A stretch of DNA of 64,000 bases from Cribrihabitans_A pelagius (GTDB taxonomy: Bacteria > Pseudomonadota > Alphaproteobacteria > Rhodobacterales > Rhodobacteraceae). This document shows, piece by piece, positions 18,169 through 27,383 of the stretch. The notes under the pieces were generated by a model. That model was not told the DNA's origin. It searched no databases and was given only the letters and a program-made list of their open reading frames with translations. The stretch lies in contig NZ_JBMERR010000004.1 of assembly GCF_048820915.1 (NCBI RefSeq), positions 157,182-221,181 of the forward strand. The letters are read 5' to 3'. Made by a program: the position numbers and the translations under genes. The number at the start of each line of letters is the position of its first letter. Within the stretch, counting starts at the first letter, position 1.

Positions 18169-18836
18169 GCACGCAAGATCCTGGCGGCACGGCGGCACCG
18201 CTGCCGCGCGGCCTGTTCATCACCTTCGAGGGCATCGACGGCTCCGGCAAGTCGACCCAGTGCCGGATGCTGGCCGAGGCCCTGCACGCGGGCGGCCGCG
18301 ACGTGGTGCTGACGCGCGAGCCCGGCGGCTCGCCCGGGGCGGAGGAAATCCGCCGCCTGGTGCTGGAAGGCGACCCGGACCGCTGGTCGGCGGAAACCGA
18401 GCTGTTGCTGTTCACCGCGGCGCGGCGCGACCACTTGGAGCGCACCATCGAACCTGCCCTCGCGGCGGGCAAGGTGGTGATCTGCGACCGCTTTGCCGAC
18501 AGCACCCGGATGTATCAGGGGCTGTCGCGCGGGAACTTGCGCGCCGCGGTGGACCAGCTGCACGCGCTGATGATCGGGCGCGAGCCGGATCTGACCATCC
18601 TGATCGACATGGACCCGGCCGCGGGCCTGGCCCGAGCCAAGGGCCGCCAGGGCCATGAGGAGCGGTTCGAGGATTTCGGCGTGGAGCTGCAGGAAAAGAT
18701 GCGCGCGGGTTTCCTGGCGCTGGCGCAGGAGTTTGCGCCCCGCTTCCGCACCGTCGATGGCGCCCGCCCGGCCGAGGCGGTGGCCGCGGACGTGCGCGCG
18801 CTGGCGGATCGGGCATTGAAGGACATGGCTGGATGA
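18165..18836 (+). CDS. tmk: Thymidylate kinase
   Basis: A 223-residue dTMP kinase, which phosphorylates dTMP to dTDP. It shows the P-loop FEGIDGSGKSTQCRMLAEAL, the DR(Y/F)-type motif CDRFADSTRMYQG, and LTREPGGSPGAEEIR. The start is a GTG at 18165 overlapping the TGA of the preceding gene. The stop overlaps holB in ATGA. A tmk-holB-tatD order is common in bacteria. Confidence 0.95.
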   Translation: MSTQDPGGTAAPLPRGLFITFEGIDGSGKSTQCRMLAEALHAGGRDVVLTREPGGSPGAEEIRRLVLEGDPDRWSAETELLLFTAARRDHLERTIEPALAAGKVVICDRFADSTRMYQGLSRGNLRAAVDQLHALMIGREPDLTILIDMDPAAGLARAKGRQGHEERFEDFGVELQEKMRAGFLALAQEFAPRFRTVDGARPAEAVAADVRALADRALKDMAG

Positions 18837-19951
18837 GCACCCCCGACGAGCTGCCCCGCGCCGATCAGGCCGAAGGCGCGCCGCACCCGCGCGAAACGCA
18901 GCGCCTGTTCGGGCAAGCGCAGGCGGAGCGTGATTTCCTGACCGCCTACAACTCGGACCGGCTGCACCATGCCTGGCTGCTGACCGGCCCGCAGGGCGTC
19001 GGCAAGGCGACGCTGGCCTGGCGCATCGCGCGCTTCCTGCTGGCAACGCCTCCGGCGGAGGACGGTCTGTTTGGCGCGCCGCCGCCGCCCGTCACGCTGG
19101 AGATCAGCCCCGAGCACCCGGTTTCCCACCGCATCCAGGCTCTGGCGGAACCGGGGCTGGCGGTGATCACCCGCAGCTACAACGACAAGGAAAGGCTGCG
19201 CGGCGAAATCGTGGTGGAGGATATTCGCGCGCTCAATCGGTTCTTTGGCCTCTCGGCCACCGACGGGGGGCGCCGGGTGGTGATTGTCGATGCCGCCAAC
19301 GAGATGAACGTGAGCGCGGCCAACGCGCTTCTGAAGATGCTGGAGGAGCCGCCCGCGCGCACCACGCTCCTGCTGATCTCGCACCAGCCCTCGCGGCTGC
19401 TGCCGACGATCCGCTCGCGCTGCCGCACCCTGCGGCTGGGGCCGCTTTCGCCCGCCGACATGCAGGCGGCGCTGGTGCAATCGGGTGTCGAGATGCCTGC
19501 CGAGATGGAACATCTCGCGGCGCTGGCGGGCGGGTCGGTCGGGGCGGCGCTCAGGCTCATAAACCTCGGCGGGCTGAAGATCTACGCCGAGCTGGTGCAG
19601 ATACTGGAGTCACTGCCGCGGCTGGACCGGCAACGGGCGATGGCGCTGGCCGAGGCCGCCGCCCAGCGCGGCCAGGCGGCGCGCTTCGAGCTTCTGCTGT
19701 CGCTGGTGGAGATGGCGCTGGCCCGGCTCGCGCGCACAGGGGCCACCGGTGCTCCGCCAGCGCCCGAGGCGGCAGCGGGGGAGGCCGCCGTTCTGGCCCG
19801 CCTGGCGCCCGATCCGCAGAAGGGGCGGGCCTGGGCGGACTTGTCGGCCGAGGCTACGGCGCGCGCGCGTCATGGCCAGGCGGTGAACCTTGACCCCGCA
19901 GCACTTGTCCTAGATACGGTTTTCAAGATGCAGGACACCGCGTCGCGCTGA
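18833..19951 (+). CDS. holB: DNA polymerase III subunit delta'
   Basis: A 372-residue clamp-loader subunit. It carries a P-loop-like GPQGVGKATLAWRIARFLL, the sensor region VVIVDAANEMNVSAANALLK (LLKMLEEPP), and the arginine motif LPTIRSRCRTL. It lacks the zinc module cysteines of DnaX, as expected for delta'. It is coupled to tmk by ATGA. tatD begins 56 bases after the stop. Confidence 0.92.
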   Translation: MSTPDELPRADQAEGAPHPRETQRLFGQAQAERDFLTAYNSDRLHHAWLLTGPQGVGKATLAWRIARFLLATPPAEDGLFGAPPPPVTLEISPEHPVSHRIQALAEPGLAVITRSYNDKERLRGEIVVEDIRALNRFFGLSATDGGRRVVIVDAANEMNVSAANALLKMLEEPPARTTLLLISHQPSRLLPTIRSRCRTLRLGPLSPADMQAALVQSGVEMPAEMEHLAALAGGSVGAALRLINLGGLKIYAELVQILESLPRLDRQRAMALAEAAAQRGQAARFELLLSLVEMALARLARTGATGAPPAPEAAAGEAAVLARLAPDPQKGRAWADLSAEATARARHGQAVNLDPAALVLDTVFKMQDTASR

Positions 19952-20007
19952 CAGGCGCCGGACGCCGGTGCCCCACGCCGCGCAAGTGCAAGGCCAGCAG
20001 AGGACCC

Positions 20008-20841
20008 ATGACCGAGACTTCCCCCCAGACTTCTTCCCAGACACCGCCCCGGATCACCGACAGCCATTGCCACCTGGACTTCCCCGATTTCGAGGGCCAG
20101 CTGGAGCAGGTGATCGCCCGCGCCGCCGAGGCCGGGGTGACGCGGATGGTGACGATCTGCACCAAGCTGAGGAACGAGCCGTCGGTGCGCGCCATCGCCG
20201 AGGCGCATGCGCCGGTGTTCTACGCCGCGGGCACCCACCCGATGAGCGCCGCTGACGAACCGCTGGCGACGGTGGACGAGCTGATGGCACTGGCGAAACA
20301 CCCGAAGTTTGTCGGCATCGGCGAGACCGGGCTGGACTACCACTACACCGCCGACAGCGCTTCGGTGCAGCAAAAGTCCCTGCGCGTCCATATCGAGGCC
20401 GCGCGGGAGACCGGCCTGCCGCTCATCATTCACGCCCGCGCCGCCGATGACGACATGGCGCGCATCCTGGCGGAGGAAATGAAGAACGGCGCCTATTCCT
20501 GCGTCATGCATTGCTTTTCGTCCTCCGCCGAACTGGCGCGGGCAGCGTTGGACCTTGGGTTCTACCTGTCGATGTCGGGCATTGCGGCCTTCCCCAAGAG
20601 CCGCGAGCTGCGCGAGATCTTTGCCGCCGCGCCCGCGGACCGCATCCTGGTGGAGACCGACGCGCCCTACCTCGCCCCGCCGCCCTACCGCGGCAAGCGC
20701 AACGAACCGGCCTATACCGCCCATACCGCCAGGGCGGGCGCCGAGGCTTTGGGCATGGAGTATGCCGCCTTTGCCGCCCAGACCCAGGCCAATTTCGACC
20801 GGCTGTTCCGGAAGGCCGCGCAGTACGAGGCCGCCGCCTGA
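20008..20841 (+). CDS. TatD family metal-dependent hydrolase
   Basis: A 277-residue TIM-barrel hydrolase of the TatD/YcfH DNase family. Metal ligands are visible in DSHCHLD (near residue 18), GIGETGLDYHY, PLIIHAR, VMHCFSSS and VETDAPYLAPPPYRGKRNEP. The ATG at 20008 has AGAGGA upstream. It overlaps the following MBL-fold gene by one base. The holB-tatD-MBL order is widespread in alphaproteobacteria. Members of the family have 3'-5' exonuclease or D-aminoacyl hydrolase activities; the substrate here is not certain. Confidence 0.92.
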   Translation: MTETSPQTSSQTPPRITDSHCHLDFPDFEGQLEQVIARAAEAGVTRMVTICTKLRNEPSVRAIAEAHAPVFYAAGTHPMSAADEPLATVDELMALAKHPKFVGIGETGLDYHYTADSASVQQKSLRVHIEAARETGLPLIIHARAADDDMARILAEEMKNGAYSCVMHCFSSSAELARAALDLGFYLSMSGIAAFPKSRELREIFAAAPADRILVETDAPYLAPPPYRGKRNEPAYTAHTARAGAEALGMEYAAFAAQTQANFDRLFRKAAQYEAAA

Positions 20842-21638
20842 TGGGAGAGCTGCGCTTCACCATCCTTGGCTCGGGGTCCTCGGGCGGGGTGCCGCGGATC
20901 GGCGGGCACTGGGGCGATTGCGACCCGGAGAACCCCAAGAACCAGCGCCGCCGCTGCTCCATGCTGGTCGAGCGCGAAGGGCCGAAGGGTACCACCAAGG
21001 TGCTGATCGACACCACGCCCGACATGCGCAGCCAGCTTCTGGACAGCGGCACCGGCGAGCTGGACGCCGTTGTCTACACCCATTCGCACGCCGACCACAT
21101 GCACGGGCTGGACGATCTGCGGATGGTCTATTTCAACACCCGCACCCGCATCCCCGTTTATGCCGACGGCGATACCCAGAACGACCTGTTGTCGCGCTTT
21201 GGCTATGCTTTCGTGCAGCCCGAGGGCTCGCCCTACCCGCCGATCCTGGAACTGCGCAGCATCGACGGCCCCTTCACGGTGAGCGGTGTCGGCGGCAAGA
21301 TCGGCTTCCGCCCCTTCGAGGTCGAACATGGCTCGATCGGCGCGCTGGGGTTCCGCATCGGCGGACTCGCCTATTTGCCGGATGTTTCGAAAATCCCCGA
21401 CAGCGCCCTGCCCGCGCTGCGCGGCCTGGACTGCTGGATTCTCGACGCGCTGCGGCGCACCCCGCATCCGACCCATTTCAGTTACCCCGAAGCGATGGAG
21501 TGGTTCCGCCGCATGGCGCCCAAGCGCGGGGTGCTGACCAACATGCATATCGACATGGATTACGCCACCGTCGAGGCAGAGACCCCGGACCACATCACGC
21601 CCGCCTATGACGGCATGGTGATCCGCTACAAGATCTGA
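20841..21638 (+). CDS. MBL-fold metallohydrolase (PhnP-like)
   Basis: A 265-residue metallo-beta-lactamase fold protein. The N-terminus reads FTILGSGSSGGVPRIGG and the metal motif HSHADHMHGLDDLR (HxHxDH) is intact. A further pair of ligands lies in the C-terminal THFSYPEAM and NMHIDMDY segments. The CDPENPKNQRRRCSML segment with two cysteines is typical of the PhnP phosphodiesterase relatives. It is translated from an ATG overlapping the tatD stop, so it is the last gene of the tmk-holB-tatD run. Probably a cyclic phosphodiesterase; the substrate is unknown. Confidence 0.88.
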   Translation: MGELRFTILGSGSSGGVPRIGGHWGDCDPENPKNQRRRCSMLVEREGPKGTTKVLIDTTPDMRSQLLDSGTGELDAVVYTHSHADHMHGLDDLRMVYFNTRTRIPVYADGDTQNDLLSRFGYAFVQPEGSPYPPILELRSIDGPFTVSGVGGKIGFRPFEVEHGSIGALGFRIGGLAYLPDVSKIPDSALPALRGLDCWILDALRRTPHPTHFSYPEAMEWFRRMAPKRGVLTNMHIDMDYATVEAETPDHITPAYDGMVIRYKI

Positions 21639-21641
21639 GCC

Positions 21642-21673
21642 GCCTCCGCCCGCGCCCGCGCCCGGGCGGAGGC
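21642..21673 (+). terminator. Strong GC hairpin after the tatD-MBL genes
   Basis: GCCTCCGCCCG (21642-21652) and CGGGCGGAGGC (21663-21673) form an 11-bp perfect stem with a 10-base loop, 4 bases after the MBL stop. There is no T-tract, so its terminator role is tentative. Confidence 0.45.
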
Positions 21674-21751
21674 CACTTCTACTGAGTGAATTTCCTTGCC
21701 GGCGCCCCTGCCCCGCGCGCCCTCCCGGCGGCTGCCGCATTTTGAGGCCCC

Positions 21752-22684
21752 ATGTTTCAAAGCCTGATCGACGTCATCCTGCCGGTGTTCCTCGTGATTG
21801 GCGCCGGCTATCTTTCGACGCTGAAGGGCGTGTTCAGCGAAAGCCACATCGACGGGCTGGCCAAGTTCACCCAGGGCTTTGCCATCCCCTGCCTGCTGTT
21901 CCGGGCGATTGCCACGCTGGACCTGTCGGCGGGCTTCCACCCGGCGCTGCTGGCGAGCTTCTATACCGGTGCCTTCACCTGCTTCCTGATCGGCCTGTTC
22001 GGCGCGCGCTATTTCTTCCGCCGCGACTGGGAGGATTGCGTCGCCATCGGCTTCTGCTGCCTGTTCTCCAACTCGGTCCTGCTGGGCCTGCCAATCACCG
22101 AGCGCGCCTTTGGCGAGGGGAACCTCACCGGCAATTACGCGATCATCGCCTTCCACTCGCCGTTCTGCTACGGCATCGGCATCACCGTGATGGAGATCGT
22201 GCGCAACCGCGGCGCGGGCGGGGTGCGGATGGTATCCTCGGTGCTGACGGCGATGTTCCGCAACGTGCTGATCCTCGGCATCGCGCTGGGGTTTGCGGTG
22301 AACCTTTCCGGCCTCACGATCCCGCTGGTGGTGGACGAGGCGCTGGAGCTGGTGATCCGCGCAGCACTTCCCGGCGCGCTGTTTGCGCTTGGCGGCGTCC
22401 TGGTGCGCTACCGGCCCGAGGGCGATTTGCGCGCGATCCTGTTTGTGTGCCTGACTTCGCTGATGATTCACCCCGCGATCGTCTGGAGCATGGGCACGGC
22501 GCTGGCGCTGCCGCAGGACCTGTTCCGCTCGGGGGTTTTGAACGCAGCGATGGCGACGGGGTTTAACGGCTATATCTTTGCGAACATGTACGGGCGGGCC
22601 AAGCGGGTTGCGGCGTCGTCGGTGCTGATCGCCACCGGGGCCAGCATCTTCACCGTGTGGTTCTGGCTGCTGCTGCTGGCGTGA
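21752..22684 (+). CDS. AEC family transporter
   Basis: A 310-residue integral membrane protein with about ten hydrophobic helices, matching the auxin efflux carrier (AEC) fold. It starts FQSLIDVILPVFLVIGAGYL and has FCCLFSNSVLLGLPI and FALGGVLVRYR, which are characteristic of this family. Bacterial members often move dicarboxylates such as malonate or malate, but the substrate cannot be read here. The ATG at 21752 has TGAGG upstream. A FAD-dependent oxidase follows 127 bases later on the same strand; the two may be co-transcribed. Confidence 0.85.
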   Translation: MFQSLIDVILPVFLVIGAGYLSTLKGVFSESHIDGLAKFTQGFAIPCLLFRAIATLDLSAGFHPALLASFYTGAFTCFLIGLFGARYFFRRDWEDCVAIGFCCLFSNSVLLGLPITERAFGEGNLTGNYAIIAFHSPFCYGIGITVMEIVRNRGAGGVRMVSSVLTAMFRNVLILGIALGFAVNLSGLTIPLVVDEALELVIRAALPGALFALGGVLVRYRPEGDLRAILFVCLTSLMIHPAIVWSMGTALALPQDLFRSGVLNAAMATGFNGYIFANMYGRAKRVAASSVLIATGASIFTVWFWLLLLA

Positions 22685-22811
22685 GCCGGGCGCTGGCTTC
22701 GTGCACCGCAACTCCAGCGTTGAAATGCGCCGCGGGGCTGTGCATGGTCAGCGCAAGCATCACGCAGGAGCGCCGCATGACCGCCCTCACCCTTCGCAAA
22801 GGCCGCCCGGC

Positions 22812-24053
22812 ATGAGCGTGCCGCAGACCGTTGTCATCGGCGCCGGCATCAATGGCGCCGCCGCCGCGATCTGGCTTGCCCGCGCGGGCCATCAGGTGAC
22901 GCTGATCGACAAGGGCACGCCGGGCATGGGCACGTCTTATGGCAACGCGTGCCTGCTGGCGAGCTGCGCGATGGTGCCAGTGACCGTGCCGGGGCTGGCG
23001 TTGAAGGGGCCGAAATACCTGCTCGACCGGGAGTTCCCGCTGTTCCTGCGCTGGCCTTATGCGCCGCGGCTGCTGCCCTGGCTGGCACGCTACCTCTCCC
23101 ACGCGAACGACCGCGACACCCGCCGCATCGCCCGCGCGCTGATCGATATCACCGCCGACAGCCTGGAGCAGCACCAGGCGCTGACCGCCGGCACCCCGGC
23201 CGCGAAATGGGTGCGGCCGTGCGAGTACAACTTCGCCTACACCAGCCGCGCCGCCTTTGAGGCCGACGCCTATGGCTGGGCTCTGCGGCGCGAGGCCGGC
23301 TTCATCCCCGAGATTATCGAAGGCCCGGCGGTGCAGGAGAAGGAGCCGATCCTGTCGGAGACGATCCAGCTGCTCGCGGTCAACAAGAACCACGGCTTCA
23401 TCCTCAATCCTGCGGCTTACGTGCAGGACCTGGTGCAGCTGCTGCAGGAGATGGGCGGGCGGTTCGTGCAGGGCGAGGTCAAGGATTTCGACCTTTCCGG
23501 CGGCCGCCTTGCCGCGGTGGAGACCAGCGGGGGCCGGTTCGAATGCTCCGCCGCGGTGCTGGCTGCCGGGGTCTGGTCGAAGCCGCTGATGCGGAAGCTG
23601 GGCCTCAAGGTGCCGCTCGAGGCCGAGCGCGGTTACCACCTCACCTTCCGCAGCCCCAGCCAGCTGCCGCGGAACCCGATGATGCTGGCCTCCGCCAAGT
23701 TCGTGGCGACGCCGATGGACCAGGGCCTGCGCTGCGCCGGTGTTGTGGAGTTCGGCGGGCTGACCGAGGAACGCTCCAAGGCGCCCTTGGAGTTCCTGCG
23801 CCGCAAGGTGGCCGAGGTCTTCCCGCAGATGCAGGCGGAGGGGTGCGAGGAATGGATGGGCCACCGCCCCGCCCCCGCCGACAGCCTGCCGCTGATCGGA
23901 GAGGTCGCGTCGACCGGCGTCTTTGCCGCCTTCGGGCACCACCATATCGGTCTCACCGGCGGCGCCAAGACCGGGCGGATGGTGGCCGGGCTGATCGCTG
24001 GCCACCCCATGAACACCGACATGCGCCCCTTCACCCCGAACCGCTTTGCCTGA
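22812..24053 (+). CDS. FAD-dependent amino-acid oxidase/dehydrogenase (DadA-like)
   Basis: A 413-residue member of the DAO family. The N-terminal dinucleotide fold is VVIGAGINGAAAAIWLARAG with the acidic IDKG end. The C-terminal FAD segment is MGHRPAPADSLPLIGEV and HHHIGLTGGAKTGRM. This resembles D-amino acid dehydrogenase small subunits. The frame is open upstream to 22701, but the ATG at 22812 puts the FAD motif at residue 5, as in relatives. It probably deaminates a D-amino acid; the exact substrate is unknown. It follows an AEC transporter gene. Confidence 0.87.
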   Translation: MSVPQTVVIGAGINGAAAAIWLARAGHQVTLIDKGTPGMGTSYGNACLLASCAMVPVTVPGLALKGPKYLLDREFPLFLRWPYAPRLLPWLARYLSHANDRDTRRIARALIDITADSLEQHQALTAGTPAAKWVRPCEYNFAYTSRAAFEADAYGWALRREAGFIPEIIEGPAVQEKEPILSETIQLLAVNKNHGFILNPAAYVQDLVQLLQEMGGRFVQGEVKDFDLSGGRLAAVETSGGRFECSAAVLAAGVWSKPLMRKLGLKVPLEAERGYHLTFRSPSQLPRNPMMLASAKFVATPMDQGLRCAGVVEFGGLTEERSKAPLEFLRRKVAEVFPQMQAEGCEEWMGHRPAPADSLPLIGEVASTGVFAAFGHHHIGLTGGAKTGRMVAGLIAGHPMNTDMRPFTPNRFA

Positions 24054-24211
24054 CGCGGCCCGCGAGCGGGAAGCAGCGGAACCGCCCCGGTATCCGGCCA
24101 GCCGCCAAGCCCGCACTTTCATGCAGGAACGGCGGGCACGGATATCCGTCCGGCGCTAGACGCCGCGGGACTGCTTGTCTTGTGGGATAATCTCTTGGCC
24201 CGGGGGCCAGA

Positions 24212-24298
24212 TGGTGCGGTCGAGAAGACTCGAACTTCCACTCCGGTTAAGGAACAGCGACCTCAACGCTGCGCGTCTACCAATTCCGCCACGACCGC
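24212..24298 (-). tRNA. tRNA-Leu (anticodon GAG)
   Basis: The minus strand reads GCGGTCGTGGCGGAATTGGT at the 5' end. The anticodon stem-loop is GCAGCGTTGAGGTCGCTG (anticodon GAG). A variable arm and GTTCGAGTCTTC T-arm follow. A 7-bp acceptor stem pairs 24216-24222 with 24292-24298. CCA is encoded at 24212-24214. Confidence 0.96.
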
Positions 24299-24587
24299 AC
24301 TGTCTTAGGCTTGGTGTAGCGGCGTATAGACCAGCGCGCAGGGGATGTGAAGCCGAAAATAACATTTTTTTCAAGAATGCCGGCAGCGCCGCCGCCATTG
24401 GTGCGAAGCTGGGAAAACCAGCGGGATTCCCGCCGGTTACGTGCCGGGAAGCGGCGGGCGGATCAACGCGGCCAATGCGGCATTCCGGCCGGGAGCTGGC
24501 CGGGGCAGACACGCCAGCCCGATGCCCCGCTTCCTCTTGAACGGAAGCGGGACGCAGGGGCGCCTGTGGCGCACCTGGCCCGGCGGT

Positions 24588-26537
24588 TCAGTCGGCCGCG
24601 AAAGACGGCAGCCCGGTGGCCGGCGCCGGGCCGGCGGCGGGGAAGTCAGCCGGCGCTGCGCCGGGATTTGCACCGGCAGGCTGGCCGGGCGCCGGAATGG
24701 CGGCCTGGCTTGCGGCCGGGACCGGCTGCACCGGCACTGTGCCCGCCAGCGCCGCCGTGGCGGCCCGGATCACACCGCTGCGCTCAGGCTGGCCGGGGGC
24801 GAAGACGGGCCGGGCTCCGCCGTCCAGGGCGTCCTGAGCCATGGCGTACCACTCCCCTGCCCGTGCGGCGGATCCCGGCGTGCCGAAGCCCAGCGCCAGG
24901 TGATGGCCGACCAGTTCGCCATAGGGGCGCTGGCCGCTGACCGTCAGCAGCAGGGCTGCAGCCAGCGCCACGTCCATGTCGTCGCGCCGGTAGCCGGAGA
25001 ACAGGCAGATCGCGGCAGTATGCGCAAGCTGCTGCGCCGGTATCCGGGCCCGCTGCACGATGACCTGCACGTCCTGCATCACCGCTGCGCTTTCTGCGCT
25101 GTGAAGCCTTGCCAGCACCGGCTCCAGGGCCGGGCCGAAGGCGTCGCATTGGGTATCGGTATGGGCCTGATCCAGCCCCAGGACCTTTGCGGCCAGCGCT
25201 TCGCCCCGGCTCAGCGCGTAAGAGCGGGCAAGGCAGAACTGCTCGCCCAGCGCCAGTTCCGGATCGGTCATGGCGGCCGCCGTCACGAAGCCGCCGTTGG
25301 TGGCCGTGACCAGGTTCACCTTGCCGCAATGGCTGGTGAGCGAGGCGGCGGGTGCGGACTGGGTAGCGGGCGGCGCAAAAAGAGTGATGCCGCTCAGGCT
25401 GCCGGAGGGGGCGGTTGCCGCCGGGCCAGTGCTGGCCTCCTGGAGACCGCCCTGCCCGCTGGTATCCTCTCCGGCGCCGGACGGTTCTGCCGGTCCGGGG
25501 AGCGGAACGCCAAGCGCCGGAGCGTTCAGAGCCGCCGCGTTCAGGGCCGGCGCGTTCAAGGCCGGCGCGCCCAGCGCGGGCGCGCTCGGGAAGGCACCGG
25601 CCTGGGGTGCAGCCGCGGCCATCGTGTCCGCAGGGCCGGGCTGCAGCGAGCCTGCAGGGGCGCCCGGCGCGGCAAAGGCAAACTGCCCTTCACCCGCGCC
25701 GGCCCGCTGCATCCGGCAATTGCCGCGCTCGCAGGTGAAATCAGCCAGCGTCACCCCGTGGCCAAGGAAGTCGTTGCGCTGATAGCCCTGCGGGGTGGAG
25801 GCAAAGACCATCACCGAGCATTTCGACGCCCCGCACCAGAACGCACTGCCGGAGGCGGAAGTGTCGATCAGATAGTCGTTGCGGCCGTCGCCGTTGAGGT
25901 CGGCAAGCTGCAGGAACCCGCTGCGCTGCAACAGCTGCTGGGCGGAGGGTTCGCTGCTGGCGGCGATCTCGTCCACCGCCTGGCTGACCTCCTGCGGCAG
26001 CCCGCCATAGCCCGCCCCGGCGCCATAGCCCGCCACAACGCCGCCGTGGCCGCCCGTGGCCTCGTTGCGCCAGCGGTGCAGCAGGCCGCGCACGCCCGAA
26101 GGGGCCTGCATCGCCTGCATCACCTGCGGGCCGCCGATCTGGGCCCGGCTGTAGGAGGTGACAAGGAAATCGCGCTCGTAAGGCGAAAGCCGCCCGGTGG
26201 CGGGGAAGCCCATGTGCCCCTGGTATTGCGCGATGGCCGCGCGCGAGCGCCGCCCAAGGATGCCGTCGGCGGTGCCGGCCGGGAAGCCGAAATAATTCAG
26301 CGCCACCTGGGTTTCGCGGTTTTCGGCCCGGGCGGCGGAATAAGCCGGCGCCTTGCGGTAGGTCCGCTTGACGGGCGCGCGCTGACGCTGCTTGTTCTTG
26401 TGGATCTCATTGACGATGACGCCGCCAATGACGCCCCCGACGATGGCGGCGCCGAGATCGTCCGCAACGGCAGGACCTGCGGCCGAGGATGCCAGGAAAG
26501 CGGCAGCCACGGCCGGCTTGAGCGGCTTGGTAAACAT
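24588..26537 (-). CDS. Secreted peptidoglycan-binding and FG-GAP-like protein
   Basis: A 649-residue exported protein. A signal peptide (about 1-26, ending AVADD) precedes a glycine-rich hydrophobic patch, GAAIVGGVIGGVIVNE. A peptidoglycan-binding domain (about 70-130; LNYFGFPAGTADGILGRRSR) comes next. One FG-GAP/VCBS-like repeat has the calcium-loop pattern DLNGDGRNDYLIDT (about 220). A low-complexity Ala/Pro linker encoded by 15-bp repeats (about 316-341) leads to a C-terminal cysteine-containing helical domain (from HCGKVNLVTATNGG). The ATG at 26537 is chosen for the signal peptide; the frame is open far upstream without homology. The gene diverges from lipB. Function is unknown; probably envelope-associated. 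Confidence 0.8.
   Translation of the reverse strand: MFTKPLKPAVAAAFLASSAAGPAVADDLGAAIVGGVIGGVIVNEIHKNKQRQRAPVKRTYRKAPAYSAARAENRETQVALNYFGFPAGTADGILGRRSRAAIAQYQGHMGFPATGRLSPYERDFLVTSYSRAQIGGPQVMQAMQAPSGVRGLLHRWRNEATGGHGGVVAGYGAGAGYGGLPQEVSQAVDEIAASSEPSAQQLLQRSGFLQLADLNGDGRNDYLIDTSASGSAFWCGASKCSVMVFASTPQGYQRNDFLGHGVTLADFTCERGNCRMQRAGAGEGQFAFAAPGAPAGSLQPGPADTMAAAAPQAGAFPSAPALGAPALNAPALNAAALNAPALGVPLPGPAEPSGAGEDTSGQGGLQEASTGPAATAPSGSLSGITLFAPPATQSAPAASLTSHCGKVNLVTATNGGFVTAAAMTDPELALGEQFCLARSYALSRGEALAAKVLGLDQAHTDTQCDAFGPALEPVLARLHSAESAAVMQDVQVIVQRARIPAQQLAHTAAICLFSGYRRDDMDVALAAALLLTVSGQRPYGELVGHHLALGFGTPGSAARAGEWYAMAQDALDGGARPVFAPGQPERSGVIRAATAALAGTVPVQPVPAASQAAIPAPGQPAGANPGAAPADFPAAGPAPATGLPSFAAD
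25516..25590 (-). repeat. Five 15-bp tandem repeats inside a coding region
   Basis: Five consecutive 15-base units (for example GCCGGCGCGTTCAAG) encode pentapeptides of the type LNAPA on the minus strand. The last two units are diverged. Copy number could vary between strains and change linker length. Confidence 0.85.
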
Positions 26538-26684
26538 GATACTCGCTCCTATGGAAACAGACTGCGGAATCAGGATACTCCACGGGGGCGGCCGGGACCT
26601 AGGGTTTTTACGGTAGCTTGCACCCAGCAGCGCCCGCAGGGATAGAACCTGTGCCCGCAGGCATAGAAGAGGACAGCATCTGCC

Positions 26685-27338
26685 ATGGTGGAATGGATCA
26701 CGTCGGAGGCGCCGGTCGGCTATGAGGAGTCGGTCGCCTTCATGGAGGCGCGCGCCGCCGCCATCGCGGCAGGCACCGCGCCGGAGTGCATCTGGCTGCT
26801 GGAGCATCCGCCGCTCTATACCGCCGGCACCTCGGCCCGGCGCGAGGATCTGACCGATCCGGACCGTTTCCCGGTCTATGAGTCCAAACGCGGCGGCCAG
26901 TATACCTATCACGGGCCGGGACAGCGGGTGGTCTATGTAATGCTCAACGCGGGCGCGCGCGGGCGCGACGTGCGGCAATTCGTGGCGCAGCTGGAGCAAT
27001 GGGTGATCGCGGCGCTGGCGGAGTTCAACGTGCAGGGCCGCATCCGCGAAGGCCGGGTCGGCGTCTGGGTGGAACGGCCCGAAAAGCCGCGCGCGCCCTC
27101 CGGCGCGGTGGCCGAGGACAAGATCGCCGCGATCGGCATCCGCCTGCGCAAATGGGTGAGCTTCCACGGCATCTCGATCAACGTGGAGCCGGATTTGTCG
27201 CATTTCTCCGGCATCGTGCCGTGCGGCATCCGCGAGCACGGGGTGACCAGCCTCGTCGACCTCGGCCTGCCGGTGACAATGGCGGATGTCGACGTGGCGC
27301 TGAAGCGCAGCTTTGCGCAGGTCTTCGGAGCGGAGTGA
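26685..27338 (+). CDS. lipB: Lipoyl(octanoyl) transferase
   Basis: A 217-residue octanoyltransferase that moves octanoate from acyl-carrier protein to lipoyl domains. The catalytic Lys is in AEDKIAAIGIRLRKWVSFHG and the catalytic Cys in FSGIVPCGIREHGVTSL. The substrate pocket motif YESKRGGQYTYHGPGQ is present. AGAGGA lies upstream of the ATG at 26685. The length is normal for the family. The gene is monocistronic as far as can be seen and converges on the next gene. Confidence 0.95.
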   Translation: MVEWITSEAPVGYEESVAFMEARAAAIAAGTAPECIWLLEHPPLYTAGTSARREDLTDPDRFPVYESKRGGQYTYHGPGQRVVYVMLNAGARGRDVRQFVAQLEQWVIAALAEFNVQGRIREGRVGVWVERPEKPRAPSGAVAEDKIAAIGIRLRKWVSFHGISINVEPDLSHFSGIVPCGIREHGVTSLVDLGLPVTMADVDVALKRSFAQVFGAE

Positions 27339-27383
27339 TCTTCGGGGCGGAGCGCGGGGGCCGCGGCGCCGCGCGGGCGCGCC

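Noticed and set aside
24441..26645. Plus-strand 734-codon open frame opposite the peptidoglycan-binding gene
   Set aside because: No signal peptide or domain; composition mirrors the third-position GC of the minus-strand gene, which has real domains.
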